A model generated the notes under the pieces. It was not told where the DNA came from, searched no databases, and saw only the letters and a list, made by a program, of their open reading frames with translations. Both the position numbers and the translations under genes were made by a program. DNA of 64,000 nt, taken from the NCBI GenBank assembly GCA_934271065.1, contig CAKQQQ010000001.1:343515-407514 (forward strand), read 5' to 3'. Positions 8,788-16,931 of the stretch are shown in pieces. Numbering within the stretch: position 1 is the first letter of the stretch; each line of letters starts with the position of its first letter. Origin of the DNA: an uncultured Clostridia bacterium. GTDB lineage: Bacteria > Bacillota > Clostridia > Christensenellales > Borkfalkiaceae.

Positions 8788-9468
8788 TCACACGCACTCG
8801 GCAAATTTTACGAGAAAGTCAACGTATCGTTTAGTCGCTTCGCGCACCGTGGTAACGTAATCGCTCGCTCCGCCTTCCCCGTCGGAAACCGCTTTCACCA
8901 TAAGCACGGGAACGCCGTTTGCGTCCGCTGTCAGCAACACGCCCGCAGACTCCATATCGCAAACGCTTGCCCCGAACGTTGCGGCAAGATATCTCTTTTT
9001 TTCCGCGTCGGCTATAAATTTATCGCCCGACGCGCAAATTACGCTTTTTGCGTCGGGGATGATTTCGCTTGCTTTTTTAAGCAGACGTTCGTCCGTTTTA
9101 ACGACTGCGGTCGGATATTCGAGATACCTTCCGATTTCCGTACCGTCGATCGCGGACGTGTCGAAGTCGTAATGAACGACGCCGCCGACCAGCACTACCG
9201 TTTTAAGACCTAAACCGCTTAAAAGACTTCCGCAAACGCCGAAATTTATTATTACGTCGGGAGAATACGCGGTTATTAAATATTGCGTTGCGGCGGCGGC
9301 GCGAATTTCTCCCACTCCGCTGTTTACCGCTATTATTCGCTTATTAGCCGCGCTAAACTCCGTAACGCCGAAATTGCCCGTCGATTTTCTTTTAATTTTT
9401 ACGTCGAGTTTCTCAAGTAAAGGCAAAATTTCCTTTTCGAGAGCAACTACCATTCCTATTGTTTTCAT
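8788..9468 (-). CDS. mtnN: 5'-methylthioadenosine/S-adenosylhomocysteine nucleosidase
   Basis: This enzyme hydrolyses MTA and SAH to adenine and the thioribose products, clearing by-products of methylation and polyamine synthesis. The protein has 226 residues. MVVALEKEI carries the conserved catalytic-site Glu, GVGEIRAAAATQ and INFGVCGSL form the phosphorylase-fold core, CDMESAGV has the ribose-binding Met-Glu, and VKAVSD the catalytic Asp. The ATG follows AAGGACG at good spacing. It opens the minus-strand run toward tadA and is divergent from the amidotransferase-like gene, with only 36 bases between them. Confidence 0.93.
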   Translation of the reverse strand: MKTIGMVVALEKEILPLLEKLDVKIKRKSTGNFGVTEFSAANKRIIAVNSGVGEIRAAAATQYLITAYSPDVIINFGVCGSLLSGLGLKTVVLVGGVVHYDFDTSAIDGTEIGRYLEYPTAVVKTDERLLKKASEIIPDAKSVICASGDKFIADAEKKRYLAATFGASVCDMESAGVLLTADANGVPVLMVKAVSDGEGGASDYVTTVREATKRYVDFLVKFAECV

Positions 9469-9493
9469 AAGTACGTCCTTGCGGAAATTTTAG

Positions 9494-9499
9494 TATAAT
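9494..9499 (+). promoter_or_regulatory. TATAAT element placed for a leaderless transcript
   Basis: A perfect TATAAT ends five bases before the ATG at 9505, with no Shine-Dalgarno sequence in between. The -35 position (about 9471-9476) is poor. Confidence 0.45.
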
Positions 9500-9504
9500 A
9501 TATT

Positions 9505-10122
9505 ATGAGTAAAATTCTCGTTTTTTCAAGTAACCCGCCGAAAAGTTACGTTAACGCGCTTGATTTTGTCAAACTAAAATACGATTGTCTGTTCGCGCCG
9601 ACGGATTTTTCGCCCTACGACGGTCTGTTATTAACGGGCGGCGGCGACGTTCTGCCTGCGTTTTATAACGGAGATTTACCGGGTAAAAACGTCAACGTGT
9701 TGCGCGACGCGGCGGAATTTAACGCCGTAAAATATTTTACCGAAAAAGGATTACCTATTCTCGGTGTATGCCGCGGGGCGCAAATTCTTAACGTATATTT
9801 CGGCGGTAAATTAAACGTCGTAGACGGACATACGAGCAATCGCGGCGACGTTTATCACGAAGTCGAATCGGTCGGACGAGAAATTAAATTTCCGCTTGAA
9901 ATCGTAAATTCCGCGCACAGACAATCTTGCCGTCCGCTTGCAGAAAACGCAAAGCCGCAACTCGTCGCGAACGACGGAGTTATAGAAGCGTTTACGATAA
10001 ATTCCGCAATAATAGCCGTACAATTCCACCCGGAAAGAATGGGGGTTGCCGCCATAACCGCCGTTTACGGCAAGTTTGCCGAAATGGTTAGCCGAGTGAG
10101 ATTCGAATCCATCAAGCCTTAA
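9505..10122 (+). CDS. Class I glutamine amidotransferase-like / peptidase C26 (gamma-glutamyl hydrolase type)
   Basis: The protein has 205 residues with the class I glutaminase triad: Cys in LGVCRGAQILNV, His and Glu in VQFHPERM, preceded by LLLTGGGDVLPAFY and SAHRQS. This pattern fits the PuuD/peptidase C26 group, which hydrolyses gamma-glutamyl-GABA or similar amides, rather than a biosynthetic synthase subunit. It stands alone on the plus strand. No ribosome site precedes the ATG. The last codons and stop lie inside a short repeat (10089-10124) that recurs at 29889, so the natural C-terminus may have been replaced. It converges on rho. Confidence 0.82.
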   Translation: MSKILVFSSNPPKSYVNALDFVKLKYDCLFAPTDFSPYDGLLLTGGGDVLPAFYNGDLPGKNVNVLRDAAEFNAVKYFTEKGLPILGVCRGAQILNVYFGGKLNVVDGHTSNRGDVYHEVESVGREIKFPLEIVNSAHRQSCRPLAENAKPQLVANDGVIEAFTINSAIIAVQFHPERMGVAAITAVYGKFAEMVSRVRFESIKP

Positions 10123-10124
10123 GG
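10089..10124 (+). repeat. Short dispersed repeat, copy 1 (tRNA 3'-end-like)
   Basis: TAGCCGAGTGAGATTCGAA followed by TCCATCAAGCCTTAAGG. It matches 29889-29926 with a few transitions. Read on the minus strand it resembles a tRNA T-loop and acceptor end (TTCGAATCTC...CTCGGCTA) but with broken T-stem pairing. It covers the stop codon of the C26 gene. Confidence 0.6.
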
Positions 10125-10165
10125 TCGTCTTTTTTGCATATTTATGCAAATTCTCGCTCGGCTAA
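10089..10165. terminator. Inverted repeat between convergent C26 and rho genes
   Basis: TTAGCCGAGTGAGA near 10088 pairs with TCTCGCTCGGCTAA at 10152-10165, enclosing T6 and a small GCATA-TTTATGC hairpin. It could act as a bidirectional terminator; the stop codons of both genes lie in the arms. Confidence 0.45.
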
Positions 10166-11580
10166 CGCCGCGAAGCGAGTTTTACCCACTCGGGCATCAG
10201 ACGAATAAACTCCGCGTTGTTTTCGGTTTTAGACATCATTTCAAGCAGATTTTCGCATGCGTTTTTATCGTTTTCAAACATTTTGCGAACCTGATTGGCG
10301 CAACTGATTTCGGGCGCAGTCAAAAGAAGATCGTCTTTTCGCGTTCCCGATTTATAAATATCTATCGCGGGGAAAATTCGCCTTTCGGAAAGTTCGCGCG
10401 ATAAATGCAATTCCATATTGCCCGTGCCTTTGAATTCTTCGTAAATCACTTCGTCCATCTTACTGCCCGTATCGACCAGCACCGTTGCGATGATTGTAAG
10501 ACTGCCCACGCCGACGACGTTTCGCGCCGTGCCGAAGAATTTTTTGGGGAACTGCAACGCACCGATCTCCATACCGCCCGACAGAGTTTTACCCGACGAC
10601 GGGGCAACGGCGTTGTAAGCCCTTGCCAATCTCGTAATGCTGTCAAGCAATATAATAACGTGTTTACCCGTTTCTACTTCCCTTTTTGCCCTGTCAAGTA
10701 CGAGTTCGGCGATTTTTATATGATGTTCGGGCGACTGATCGAACGTTGAACTTACCACGTCGCCACCGATATTTTCACGCATATCGGTCACTTCTTCCGG
10801 TCTCTCGTCAATAAGCAAAGTTATAAGTTTTGCTTCCGGATACGCCGTATCGAGCGCGTTTGCTATTTTTTTAAGCAAAGTGGTTTTCCCCGCTTTCGGC
10901 GGAGCGACTATCAATCCCCTTTGTCCTTTGCCTATAGGCGCGAACAGGTCGATGCATCGCAAAGACAAATCGTTGGTCTCGCTGCCACGTTCGAGAGTAT
11001 ATCTCTCAATCGGAAAGTGCGGAACAAGGGTATCGAAATCCGCCCTTACCGTCATAGGAGAACGGGATACGTCTATATCGTTTACCGTTATAACCTTAGT
11101 AAGAGCGTCCGCTTTTGAATCTACTCTTCTGCTTTTACCGGCGACGTAATCGCCGTTTCTTAAATTGTTGCTTTTAATAAGCGCAGGCGCAACGAACACG
11201 TCTTCGGAAGAATTGTCGTAGTTTACGGGTCTTATAAACCCGTAACTTTCATTCGGATTTAATTCGAGAACACCCTCGACTTTTCGTTCTTCCAACTCTT
11301 TGTCGCCCGCGCTTTTAGAGCGAAACGTAAGGACGTTTTCTTTGTGAAACGTTGAATTCAAACCGGTAACTTCTCCATACGTTTGAAGCGGCGGCCGCCC
11401 CGGCCCGCGCTTTGAAGCGCCTTCGGGGCGATCTCCGCGTTCTTGCAGGTCTAATATAGTCTCGATAAGAGTTTCTTTATTCGCCGTGCCCGGCTTTCCG
11501 CCGAATTCGTTTCTTAAAACGTTCCTTAAATCGTGTATACCGACTTCTTTAAGTTCGTCGCGAGTATATTTGTTTTTCAT
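10162..11580 (-). CDS. rho: Transcription termination factor Rho
   Basis: Rho is the hexameric RNA helicase that ends transcription of untranslated RNA. The protein has 472 residues. It begins with a Rho-N helical domain (YTRDELKEVGIHDLRNVL), then a basic, proline and glycine-rich linker, the S1/CSD RNA-binding domain (NESYGFIRP, RNGDYVAGKSR), and the RecA-type core with Walker A APPKAGKT, LIDERPEEVTDM and Walker B VIILLDSITRLARAY. The ATG follows GGAGGCGTAAT and sits one base after the UPF0173 stop, so the two are coupled. The shared leader is described separately. Confidence 0.97.
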   Translation of the reverse strand: MKNKYTRDELKEVGIHDLRNVLRNEFGGKPGTANKETLIETILDLQERGDRPEGASKRGPGRPPLQTYGEVTGLNSTFHKENVLTFRSKSAGDKELEERKVEGVLELNPNESYGFIRPVNYDNSSEDVFVAPALIKSNNLRNGDYVAGKSRRVDSKADALTKVITVNDIDVSRSPMTVRADFDTLVPHFPIERYTLERGSETNDLSLRCIDLFAPIGKGQRGLIVAPPKAGKTTLLKKIANALDTAYPEAKLITLLIDERPEEVTDMRENIGGDVVSSTFDQSPEHHIKIAELVLDRAKREVETGKHVIILLDSITRLARAYNAVAPSSGKTLSGGMEIGALQFPKKFFGTARNVVGVGSLTIIATVLVDTGSKMDEVIYEEFKGTGNMELHLSRELSERRIFPAIDIYKSGTRKDDLLLTAPEISCANQVRKMFENDKNACENLLEMMSKTENNAEFIRLMPEWVKLASRR

Positions 11581-11581
11581 A

Positions 11582-12199
11582 TTACGCCTCCGCAGCAGTC
11601 ATTACGCAGATTTTCGTGGAATCGGGTAAATCCGCGAGTTCGATTTCGATTTCGTCGCCGACCGTTTCGTACGGTATATTGACGGAAAATAAGAATTTTT
11701 CAACGCCGTCGACGTCGATATCGAGATTTTTCGTTTTATAATGCATAGGTATTACGATTTTCGGATGAAGATTGGCAACGTAGTTCGCCGCTTCTTTACC
11801 GTCAATCGTATATTTGCCGCCGACGGGAATAAATAAAACGTCCGTTTCTCCGACGTCTTCGACAAGAGAATCGCTTAAATATTCGCCGACGTCTCCGAGA
11901 TGGCAAAAAGTAACGCCGTCGACGCTGAATTTGAACGCGACGTTCTTTCCGCGCAGTTTACCCAACGACGCGTCGTGATAAGTTTCTACGCCCAAAAAGC
12001 CCGAACGGGTTTCGCGGACGACTTCGCCACAGTCTACGCCTTTAACGTAATCGTGGTCGAAATGGTCGTGCGAAACGGTACAATAATCGGCGCGGACGTT
12101 TTTCATCGGATAACCTATTCCGCTAAATGGATCGGTTACTACCGATTTGTCTTTACCCCGAAGTAAAAAACAAGAATGACCGAGATATTTGATTTTCAT
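11582..12199 (-). CDS. UPF0173 metal-dependent hydrolase (MBL fold)
   Basis: The protein has 205 residues with the metallo-beta-lactamase fold: YLGHSCFLL, the zinc motif SHDHFDHD, HLGDVGEYLS, IPVGGKYTID and IPMHYKT. This is the YtkL/UlaG-like group found across Firmicutes and archaea; its substrate is not established. It is the first gene of a two-gene unit with rho behind the promoter at 12343-12371. The physical link to rho may only reflect shared transcription. Confidence 0.9.
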   Translation of the reverse strand: MKIKYLGHSCFLLRGKDKSVVTDPFSGIGYPMKNVRADYCTVSHDHFDHDYVKGVDCGEVVRETRSGFLGVETYHDASLGKLRGKNVAFKFSVDGVTFCHLGDVGEYLSDSLVEDVGETDVLFIPVGGKYTIDGKEAANYVANLHPKIVIPMHYKTKNLDIDVDGVEKFLFSVNIPYETVGDEIEIELADLPDSTKICVMTAAEA

Positions 12200-12336
12200 C
12201 GTTACTCCGCAATTGAAAAATATAAAGATATAAGAGTTAAAGTGGAAAATAAAATTAAAAAAAGTAAAAATAAAAATTTGAAAAACAGAAAGCGTAAAAA
12301 CCAGACGCTATCAAGACGCGCTTTACGCGCGTCGTC
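12200..12336 (-). promoter_or_regulatory. Long U-rich, G-poor leader of the UPF0173-rho operon
   Basis: About 135 bases lie between the predicted start site and the first ATG. The transcript begins with a GC hairpin (GACGCGCG...CGCGTC) and then runs for over 80 bases of mostly U, A and C with very few G, ending in a weak ribosome site (GGAG). Unpaired pyrimidine-rich RNA is what Rho loads on, so autoregulation is plausible but not shown. Confidence 0.45.
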
Positions 12337-12342
12337 AATCGA

Positions 12343-12371
12343 ATTGTACTACAAAAAAACCGAAATGTAAA
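12343..12371 (-). promoter_or_regulatory. Sigma-A promoter of UPF0173-rho
   Basis: On the minus strand TTTACA, 17 bases, TACAAT. Confidence 0.65.
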
Positions 12372-12417
12372 GGAAGATACTCTCAAAACGAATAATATTT
12401 TATTATTTTCGCTTGTT

Positions 12418-13944
12418 TTACGCCCGAAAACGATATTTTTCGGCAATAGCCATCGCTATCTTTATCCCGTCGACGGCTGCGCTCATAATACCGCCCGCAT
12501 AACCGCACCCTTCTCCGCAAGGATAGAGATTAGGTACGGAAACGGAAGTAAAATCCTTATCTCTCGTAATTCTGATCGGGGAAGACGATCTCGTTTCCGC
12601 GCCCGTAAGCAGGGCGTCCCCGTCGGCAAAACCTTTTAATTTAGTATTCATATCAAGAATACCCGTTTTGAGACAGTCGTTCACTATTTTAGGAAATATC
12701 CCGTTGAGATCGGCCGTAGTAACGCGACCGTAAGTCGGCTTTACCGAGCCAAAACTCGCGCTTGCTTCGCCGTTAAAATAGTCGCCGAGCCGCTGAACGG
12801 GCGCAGAATAATCTTTGCCGCCGAGTTCAAACGCTTTTCGTTCGATTTTCCGCTGTAATTCAACGCCGCCTAAAACTCCGTCGTAAAAATCGGCGGGGGT
12901 TATTTCGCAAAGTACGGCGGAATTGCTGTTTTCGCCGTAGCGCGCGTATAAACTCATTCCGTTCGTAACCACGCCGCCCGCTTCGCTCGCCGCGGGAACG
13001 ACCACGCCGCCGGGGCACATACAAAAAGTGAAAACTCCGCGTTCGGATTTATGGCTTGCAAGCCGATAATCCGCCGCAGGCAATAGTTTCGCGAATTTTT
13101 TACCGTATTGCGCTTCGTCTATAAATTCTCTTTTATGTTCGATTCTAAGCCCCATGGCAAACGGTTTTCGTTCCATCGCGACGCCTTCGTTAAAAAGTTC
13201 GGAAAAAGTATCGCGCGCGCTGTGCCCTATCGCAAGCACGACGTCGTCGGCTTCTATATCCGCTCCGTTTACCCTTGCGGCTGCTATCTTTCCCGAGCGA
13301 TAAACGAATTTCTCCAACTTGCTGTTAAAAAGTACTTTACCGCCGAGTTTTTCGATTTCGAGACGAATATTTTTAACCGTTGCAGGTAATTTATCGCTGC
13401 CGATATGCGGCTTTGACTCGTATCTGATTTCTTCGGGCGCGCCGTGAGCGACGAATTCTTCCAGCACGGTTTTTATCAACGGATTAGAAACGCCCGTATT
13501 CAGTTTTCCGTCCGAAAAAGTTCCCGCGCCGCCTTCGCCGAATTGCACGTTGCTTTCCGAATCCAATATACCGGATTTTGAAAAGAGTTCGACGGACTTC
13601 GCGCGTTCTTCAACGCTTTTACCGCGCTCGATAACTATCGGCTTGAACCCGGCGCGCGCAAGAAACAGAGCGCAAAACATTCCCGCAGGTCCGAAACCAA
13701 CGATAATAACGCGTTTTTTCGTATCGCAAAGGGGAAACGAAATCGCTTCTTTAACAGGCTCGTCATAGCCGATTTCCGCGCTATAAACGAACTTTACGTC
13801 GTTTTTATCACGCGCGTCGACAGACTTTTTAAGTACCTTGAAATATTTTACGCGAGATAATTTCATTCCCGCTTTTTTACAGACGAGTTTAATCAGTTCG
13901 CCTTCGGGCGCGCCTACGGGCAAAGATACGTTATCGATTTTCAT
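12418..13944 (-). CDS. FAD-dependent oxidoreductase (COG2509 family)
   Basis: The protein has 508 residues. An N-terminal segment of about 85 residues (LSRVKYFKVLKKSVDARDK) is typical of this family and precedes the Rossmann FAD site VIIVGFGPAGMFCALFLA with VIERG as the ribose-binding acid. The family signature FGEGGAGTFSDGKLNTG is near residue 155, and the FAD closes with YPCGEGCGYAGGIMSAA at the C-terminus. Members are called uncharacterised FAD-dependent dehydrogenases, and no substrate is known. It overlaps the next FAD enzyme gene by four bases; pairing with a COG2081 enzyme suggests a shared redox role, which is inference. Confidence 0.9.
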   Translation of the reverse strand: MKIDNVSLPVGAPEGELIKLVCKKAGMKLSRVKYFKVLKKSVDARDKNDVKFVYSAEIGYDEPVKEAISFPLCDTKKRVIIVGFGPAGMFCALFLARAGFKPIVIERGKSVEERAKSVELFSKSGILDSESNVQFGEGGAGTFSDGKLNTGVSNPLIKTVLEEFVAHGAPEEIRYESKPHIGSDKLPATVKNIRLEIEKLGGKVLFNSKLEKFVYRSGKIAAARVNGADIEADDVVLAIGHSARDTFSELFNEGVAMERKPFAMGLRIEHKREFIDEAQYGKKFAKLLPAADYRLASHKSERGVFTFCMCPGGVVVPAASEAGGVVTNGMSLYARYGENSNSAVLCEITPADFYDGVLGGVELQRKIERKAFELGGKDYSAPVQRLGDYFNGEASASFGSVKPTYGRVTTADLNGIFPKIVNDCLKTGILDMNTKLKGFADGDALLTGAETRSSSPIRITRDKDFTSVSVPNLYPCGEGCGYAGGIMSAAVDGIKIAMAIAEKYRFRA

Positions 13945-15161
13945 TTTTTAAGCAAATCCTCCGAAGCCGCCATTGCGCTCGAATACGCCCATTGCAGATT
14001 AAATCCGCCACAATCTCCGTCCACGTCAAGCGTTTCGCCCACGACGTATAAGCCGTCGACGAGTTTACTCTCCATAGTGCTTTCGTTCACTTCCGAAAAT
14101 TTTACGCCGCCGCGCGTAACCTGCGCACCGTCAAAGCCTAGCGTACCGAGCACTCTTACCGGAAAGTTTTTAAGTTTTTCGGCAAGACGCGCCGCGAGCG
14201 CGTACGGCGACTTTCCTTTGTCTGTCAAAGCGTAAACCGCCCTTGCAAGACTGCCGTGCACTATTCCGCTAAGCAACTTTTCTCCGTCGGCGTACGGTAA
14301 AGTCTCGATTTTTCCGATTAAAATCTCTTCGAGTCGTTTTTGAGTGTATTCGGGCAAAAACGATAAAGCGAGCGTCACGTCATTATTTCCGACGACGTAA
14401 GGCGAGACCGAAAATATCGCGTTGCCGCTTAACCCGTAATCGGTAAACAAAACGTCGCCCCGAGCGCTTGCCGTTTTTTTATCCCCGACGAAAACCGTAA
14501 CGTCCGCTTCCGTTTTAACGCCCTTTAATCCCTTGATAGCCGATTTATCGGTAATAAGTTGCACTATCGACGGATAAGTTGCGGTTACGGTATGCCCTAA
14601 CGATTTTGCAAGAACATATCCCGAACCGTCGCTTCCGTATTGCGCGCCCGACTTTCCGCCGCAGGCGATTATCGCTTTACGCGCCGTAACCGTCCTTCCG
14701 TCGCCCGATTGCGCGATAAAAAGACCGTCATCGTCCTTTTTTAAGCCGACGCAGTTAAATTCGTAAAACACGCTTGCATTTTCATACAGAAGTTTATCTT
14801 TCAGCGATTCCGCGACGGAAGACGCCTGCCGAGACGACGGATACGCCTTATCGCCTTCGTAGCAAACGGGTACGCCGACGGATAAAAACCATTCCGCCAA
14901 GGATCGATTATCAAAGCGGCTTAACGCGTTTTCCACGTTCGCGCCGCAAACCGAATGATACCTGTCCACCGAAACGCGCGCGTTGGTAATGTTGCACCGC
15001 CCGTTGCCCGTAGCGGAAACCTTTTTGCACAGTCTCGGATTACGTTCGAGAAGAGCGACCGCATCGCCGTACCGCTCGGCAAGATTACACGCCGCCACCG
15101 CGCCGGAAAATCCGCCACCGACTATTAAAACTTCATAAATTCGATTCATAGTTTTATCCAT
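13941..15161 (-). CDS. HI0933/COG2081-family FAD-binding oxidoreductase
   Basis: The protein has 406 residues. VLIVGGGFSGAVAACNLAE binds the FAD ADP moiety, and KKVSATGNGRCNITN is the diagnostic motif of the HI0933 family (often named aminoacetone oxidase family or BaiN-like). The C-terminal GLYVVGETLDVDGDCGG and WAYSSAM complete the flavin site. BaiN-type proteins were proposed to act in bile-acid dehydroxylation, but most members are of unknown function, so I do not assign a substrate. ATG at 15161 or 15149 are both possible. It is cotranscribed with the COG2509 gene downstream. Confidence 0.9.
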   Translation of the reverse strand: MDKTMNRIYEVLIVGGGFSGAVAACNLAERYGDAVALLERNPRLCKKVSATGNGRCNITNARVSVDRYHSVCGANVENALSRFDNRSLAEWFLSVGVPVCYEGDKAYPSSRQASSVAESLKDKLLYENASVFYEFNCVGLKKDDDGLFIAQSGDGRTVTARKAIIACGGKSGAQYGSDGSGYVLAKSLGHTVTATYPSIVQLITDKSAIKGLKGVKTEADVTVFVGDKKTASARGDVLFTDYGLSGNAIFSVSPYVVGNNDVTLALSFLPEYTQKRLEEILIGKIETLPYADGEKLLSGIVHGSLARAVYALTDKGKSPYALAARLAEKLKNFPVRVLGTLGFDGAQVTRGGVKFSEVNESTMESKLVDGLYVVGETLDVDGDCGGFNLQWAYSSAMAASEDLLKK

Positions 15162-15241
15162 ACGTTCGTATATATAATATCACAATTATCCGAAAAAGAA
15201 AATAAAATCGTCTATGGTCTGCCACTTTTAATATATTTTAG

Positions 15242-15270
15242 TTGACAGTAACGCATTTTTACACTAAAAT
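15242..15270 (+). promoter_or_regulatory. Sigma-A promoter of the coiled-coil protein gene
   Basis: TTGACA, 17 bases, TAAAAT, followed about 30 bases later by GGGAG and the ATG. Confidence 0.75.
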
Positions 15271-15302
15271 ATACTCATTCCTTAAATTGAACGGGAGAAT
15301 AA

Positions 15303-16820
15303 ATGTTTAACTTACTTGCTCAAAAAAGCAATTCCTATATCGCCGACGCAATATACGGTTATTTCGCTAAAACGCTCGGCTCGTGGCAATCGGTAGTACA
15401 GATCGCCGTCGTGTTCGCGTTCGCGATACTTTTAGTTTTTTTTCTCGCGGCGGCTATATTCAACCCTAAAACTCTGCGTAAGCGTAAAGAAAAAAAAATT
15501 CACGTTCTGCACGCAAAAATCGTTAAACTCAATTCCGAAATCGCCGAACTGAAAGACGAATGCGATAAAATAGACGAAGACACCGTTAAAGCAAAAAACG
15601 ACGCCGAAAAAAAAATAGCGACGTTACGCTTGTGCGATAAAAATTTATCCGCGTCCGCGCTCGAAAGCGGTAAGGATTTCAAAAACACGGAAACGGAATC
15701 GGAAAAACGCGCAGACGTTCTCGGAAAAATGATTTACGACGTAAATCGCGATCTTGAAATTTACAACCGCGAGAGCGACGCAAAAAAAACCGCTTTGACC
15801 GCAAAACGCAAAGCAAAAGAAAACGAACTCAACTCCCTGCTCGACAAAAGCAAAACGCGCCGCAAAGGTCTTGAAAAAAAATCGGCAAAAAAAGGCTCGT
15901 ATCCAGAACTCGACCGCAGACGCAAACTTCAGGAAAGCGAGATTCGCGCGCTCGAAGAATTAAGGGTTGCGAAAGAAGAGTACGAACTTGCTTGCGAACG
16001 CAGAGCGCAAGCCGAAAAAAACCGCGTAACCGCGCTTGAAAACGCAAAAGCGGAAATCGAAGAAAAACGAAAACTCGACAAACTTATAAAGCAGACCGAA
16101 AAATCCGACGAACAACAAATTCCCACGCCGAACGAACCCGTCGCCGAACAGGATAGAACCGAAGTCCAACTTATCATTTCCGACCCGAACGGCAACGGAG
16201 AAGCGATTATAACGGAAAGCCCCGCCCCGATCGAGCCGCAATCAGAACCCGTTGAAGAAAAGGTTGAAACCGAAACGAAAAGCGACGACAATATCGACGA
16301 TTTCGTGCAGTTGACTTTTGACGACGATTTTCACGAAGAAGTCGTATTTACACAAGTGGATGCCGACGACGGAACGATTATTTCTCAGGAAGAAGTAACG
16401 CCGGCCGCCCCCGTAACCGACGAAATTACAGCCACGAACACCGAAACGACAAATTTAACTTCGACAGAAAACGCATATCTTGAAGGCTTTTCGCCGGAAG
16501 AACCTAACTCGTTATGGAAAATTGTTAAATCGGACGATCAATTCGTCGCATATCTTATCGCTAACGGCAGAAAAATCGCAAGAACGGATAAACAACCGAC
16601 CGTCCCGCTCGTTAAGGCAGACGTCGTAATAGTTAAGAAATACCTTAAAAAGCGACGCGCGGAATACGTTGACACCGAGAACGCTCATTATTTTATCGTA
16701 AACAACAAGAAGGGAAAACCTATTTTGTACGGCGAACGGCGCGGAGACGAAGAGTCTTCCAGACGCGATGCCGAAACCGCTTTCGATTTGGTAAAAAGCG
16801 ATATTAAAGTAATAATTTAA
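15303..16820 (+). CDS. Membrane-anchored coiled-coil protein, function unknown
   Basis: The protein has 505 residues. Residues 1-32 are mildly polar, 33-52 form one transmembrane helix (FAFAILLVFFLAAAIF), then a very charged Lys/Glu-rich region to about residue 265 predicts long coiled coils. An acidic, Thr/Pro-rich linker (about 270-385) leads to a compact C-terminal domain from about residue 395 with WKIVKSDDQFVAYLIANGRKIA and a second GKPILYGERRG segment. The latter faintly recalls DUF1508/YegP repeats, but I am not certain. Topology suggests a tether between membrane and cytoplasm. It is monocistronic, with its own promoter and a strong terminator. Confidence 0.8.
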   Translation: MFNLLAQKSNSYIADAIYGYFAKTLGSWQSVVQIAVVFAFAILLVFFLAAAIFNPKTLRKRKEKKIHVLHAKIVKLNSEIAELKDECDKIDEDTVKAKNDAEKKIATLRLCDKNLSASALESGKDFKNTETESEKRADVLGKMIYDVNRDLEIYNRESDAKKTALTAKRKAKENELNSLLDKSKTRRKGLEKKSAKKGSYPELDRRRKLQESEIRALEELRVAKEEYELACERRAQAEKNRVTALENAKAEIEEKRKLDKLIKQTEKSDEQQIPTPNEPVAEQDRTEVQLIISDPNGNGEAIITESPAPIEPQSEPVEEKVETETKSDDNIDDFVQLTFDDDFHEEVVFTQVDADDGTIISQEEVTPAAPVTDEITATNTETTNLTSTENAYLEGFSPEEPNSLWKIVKSDDQFVAYLIANGRKIARTDKQPTVPLVKADVVIVKKYLKKRRAEYVDTENAHYFIVNNKKGKPILYGERRGDEESSRRDAETAFDLVKSDIKVII

Positions 16821-16834
16821 CGCGATAAACGCGC

Positions 16835-16874
16835 AACGTCCCGACGGCTTGATTGCCGTCGGGACGTTCTTTTA
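16835..16874. terminator. Strong intrinsic terminator between convergent genes
   Basis: AACGTCCCGACGGC, loop TTGATT, GCCGTCGGGACGTT, then CTTTT on the plus strand. It ends the coiled-coil gene and may also serve hpt from the other side. Confidence 0.9.
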
Positions 16875-16931
16875 CGGTTAATGAACTCGCATTTATTATT
16901 ATAACGGTTTATATCCCACAAACCGCCCGTC

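Noticed and set aside
8775..8804. TTG start for the patatin gene at 8804
   Set aside because: It lies within the preceding gene, while ATG codons at 8774 and 8762 follow that gene's stop directly.
12255..12446. Open frame of 63 codons on the minus strand in the rho leader
   Set aside because: It spans the promoter and the end of the upstream gene, and is Phe-rich from U-rich leader sequence.
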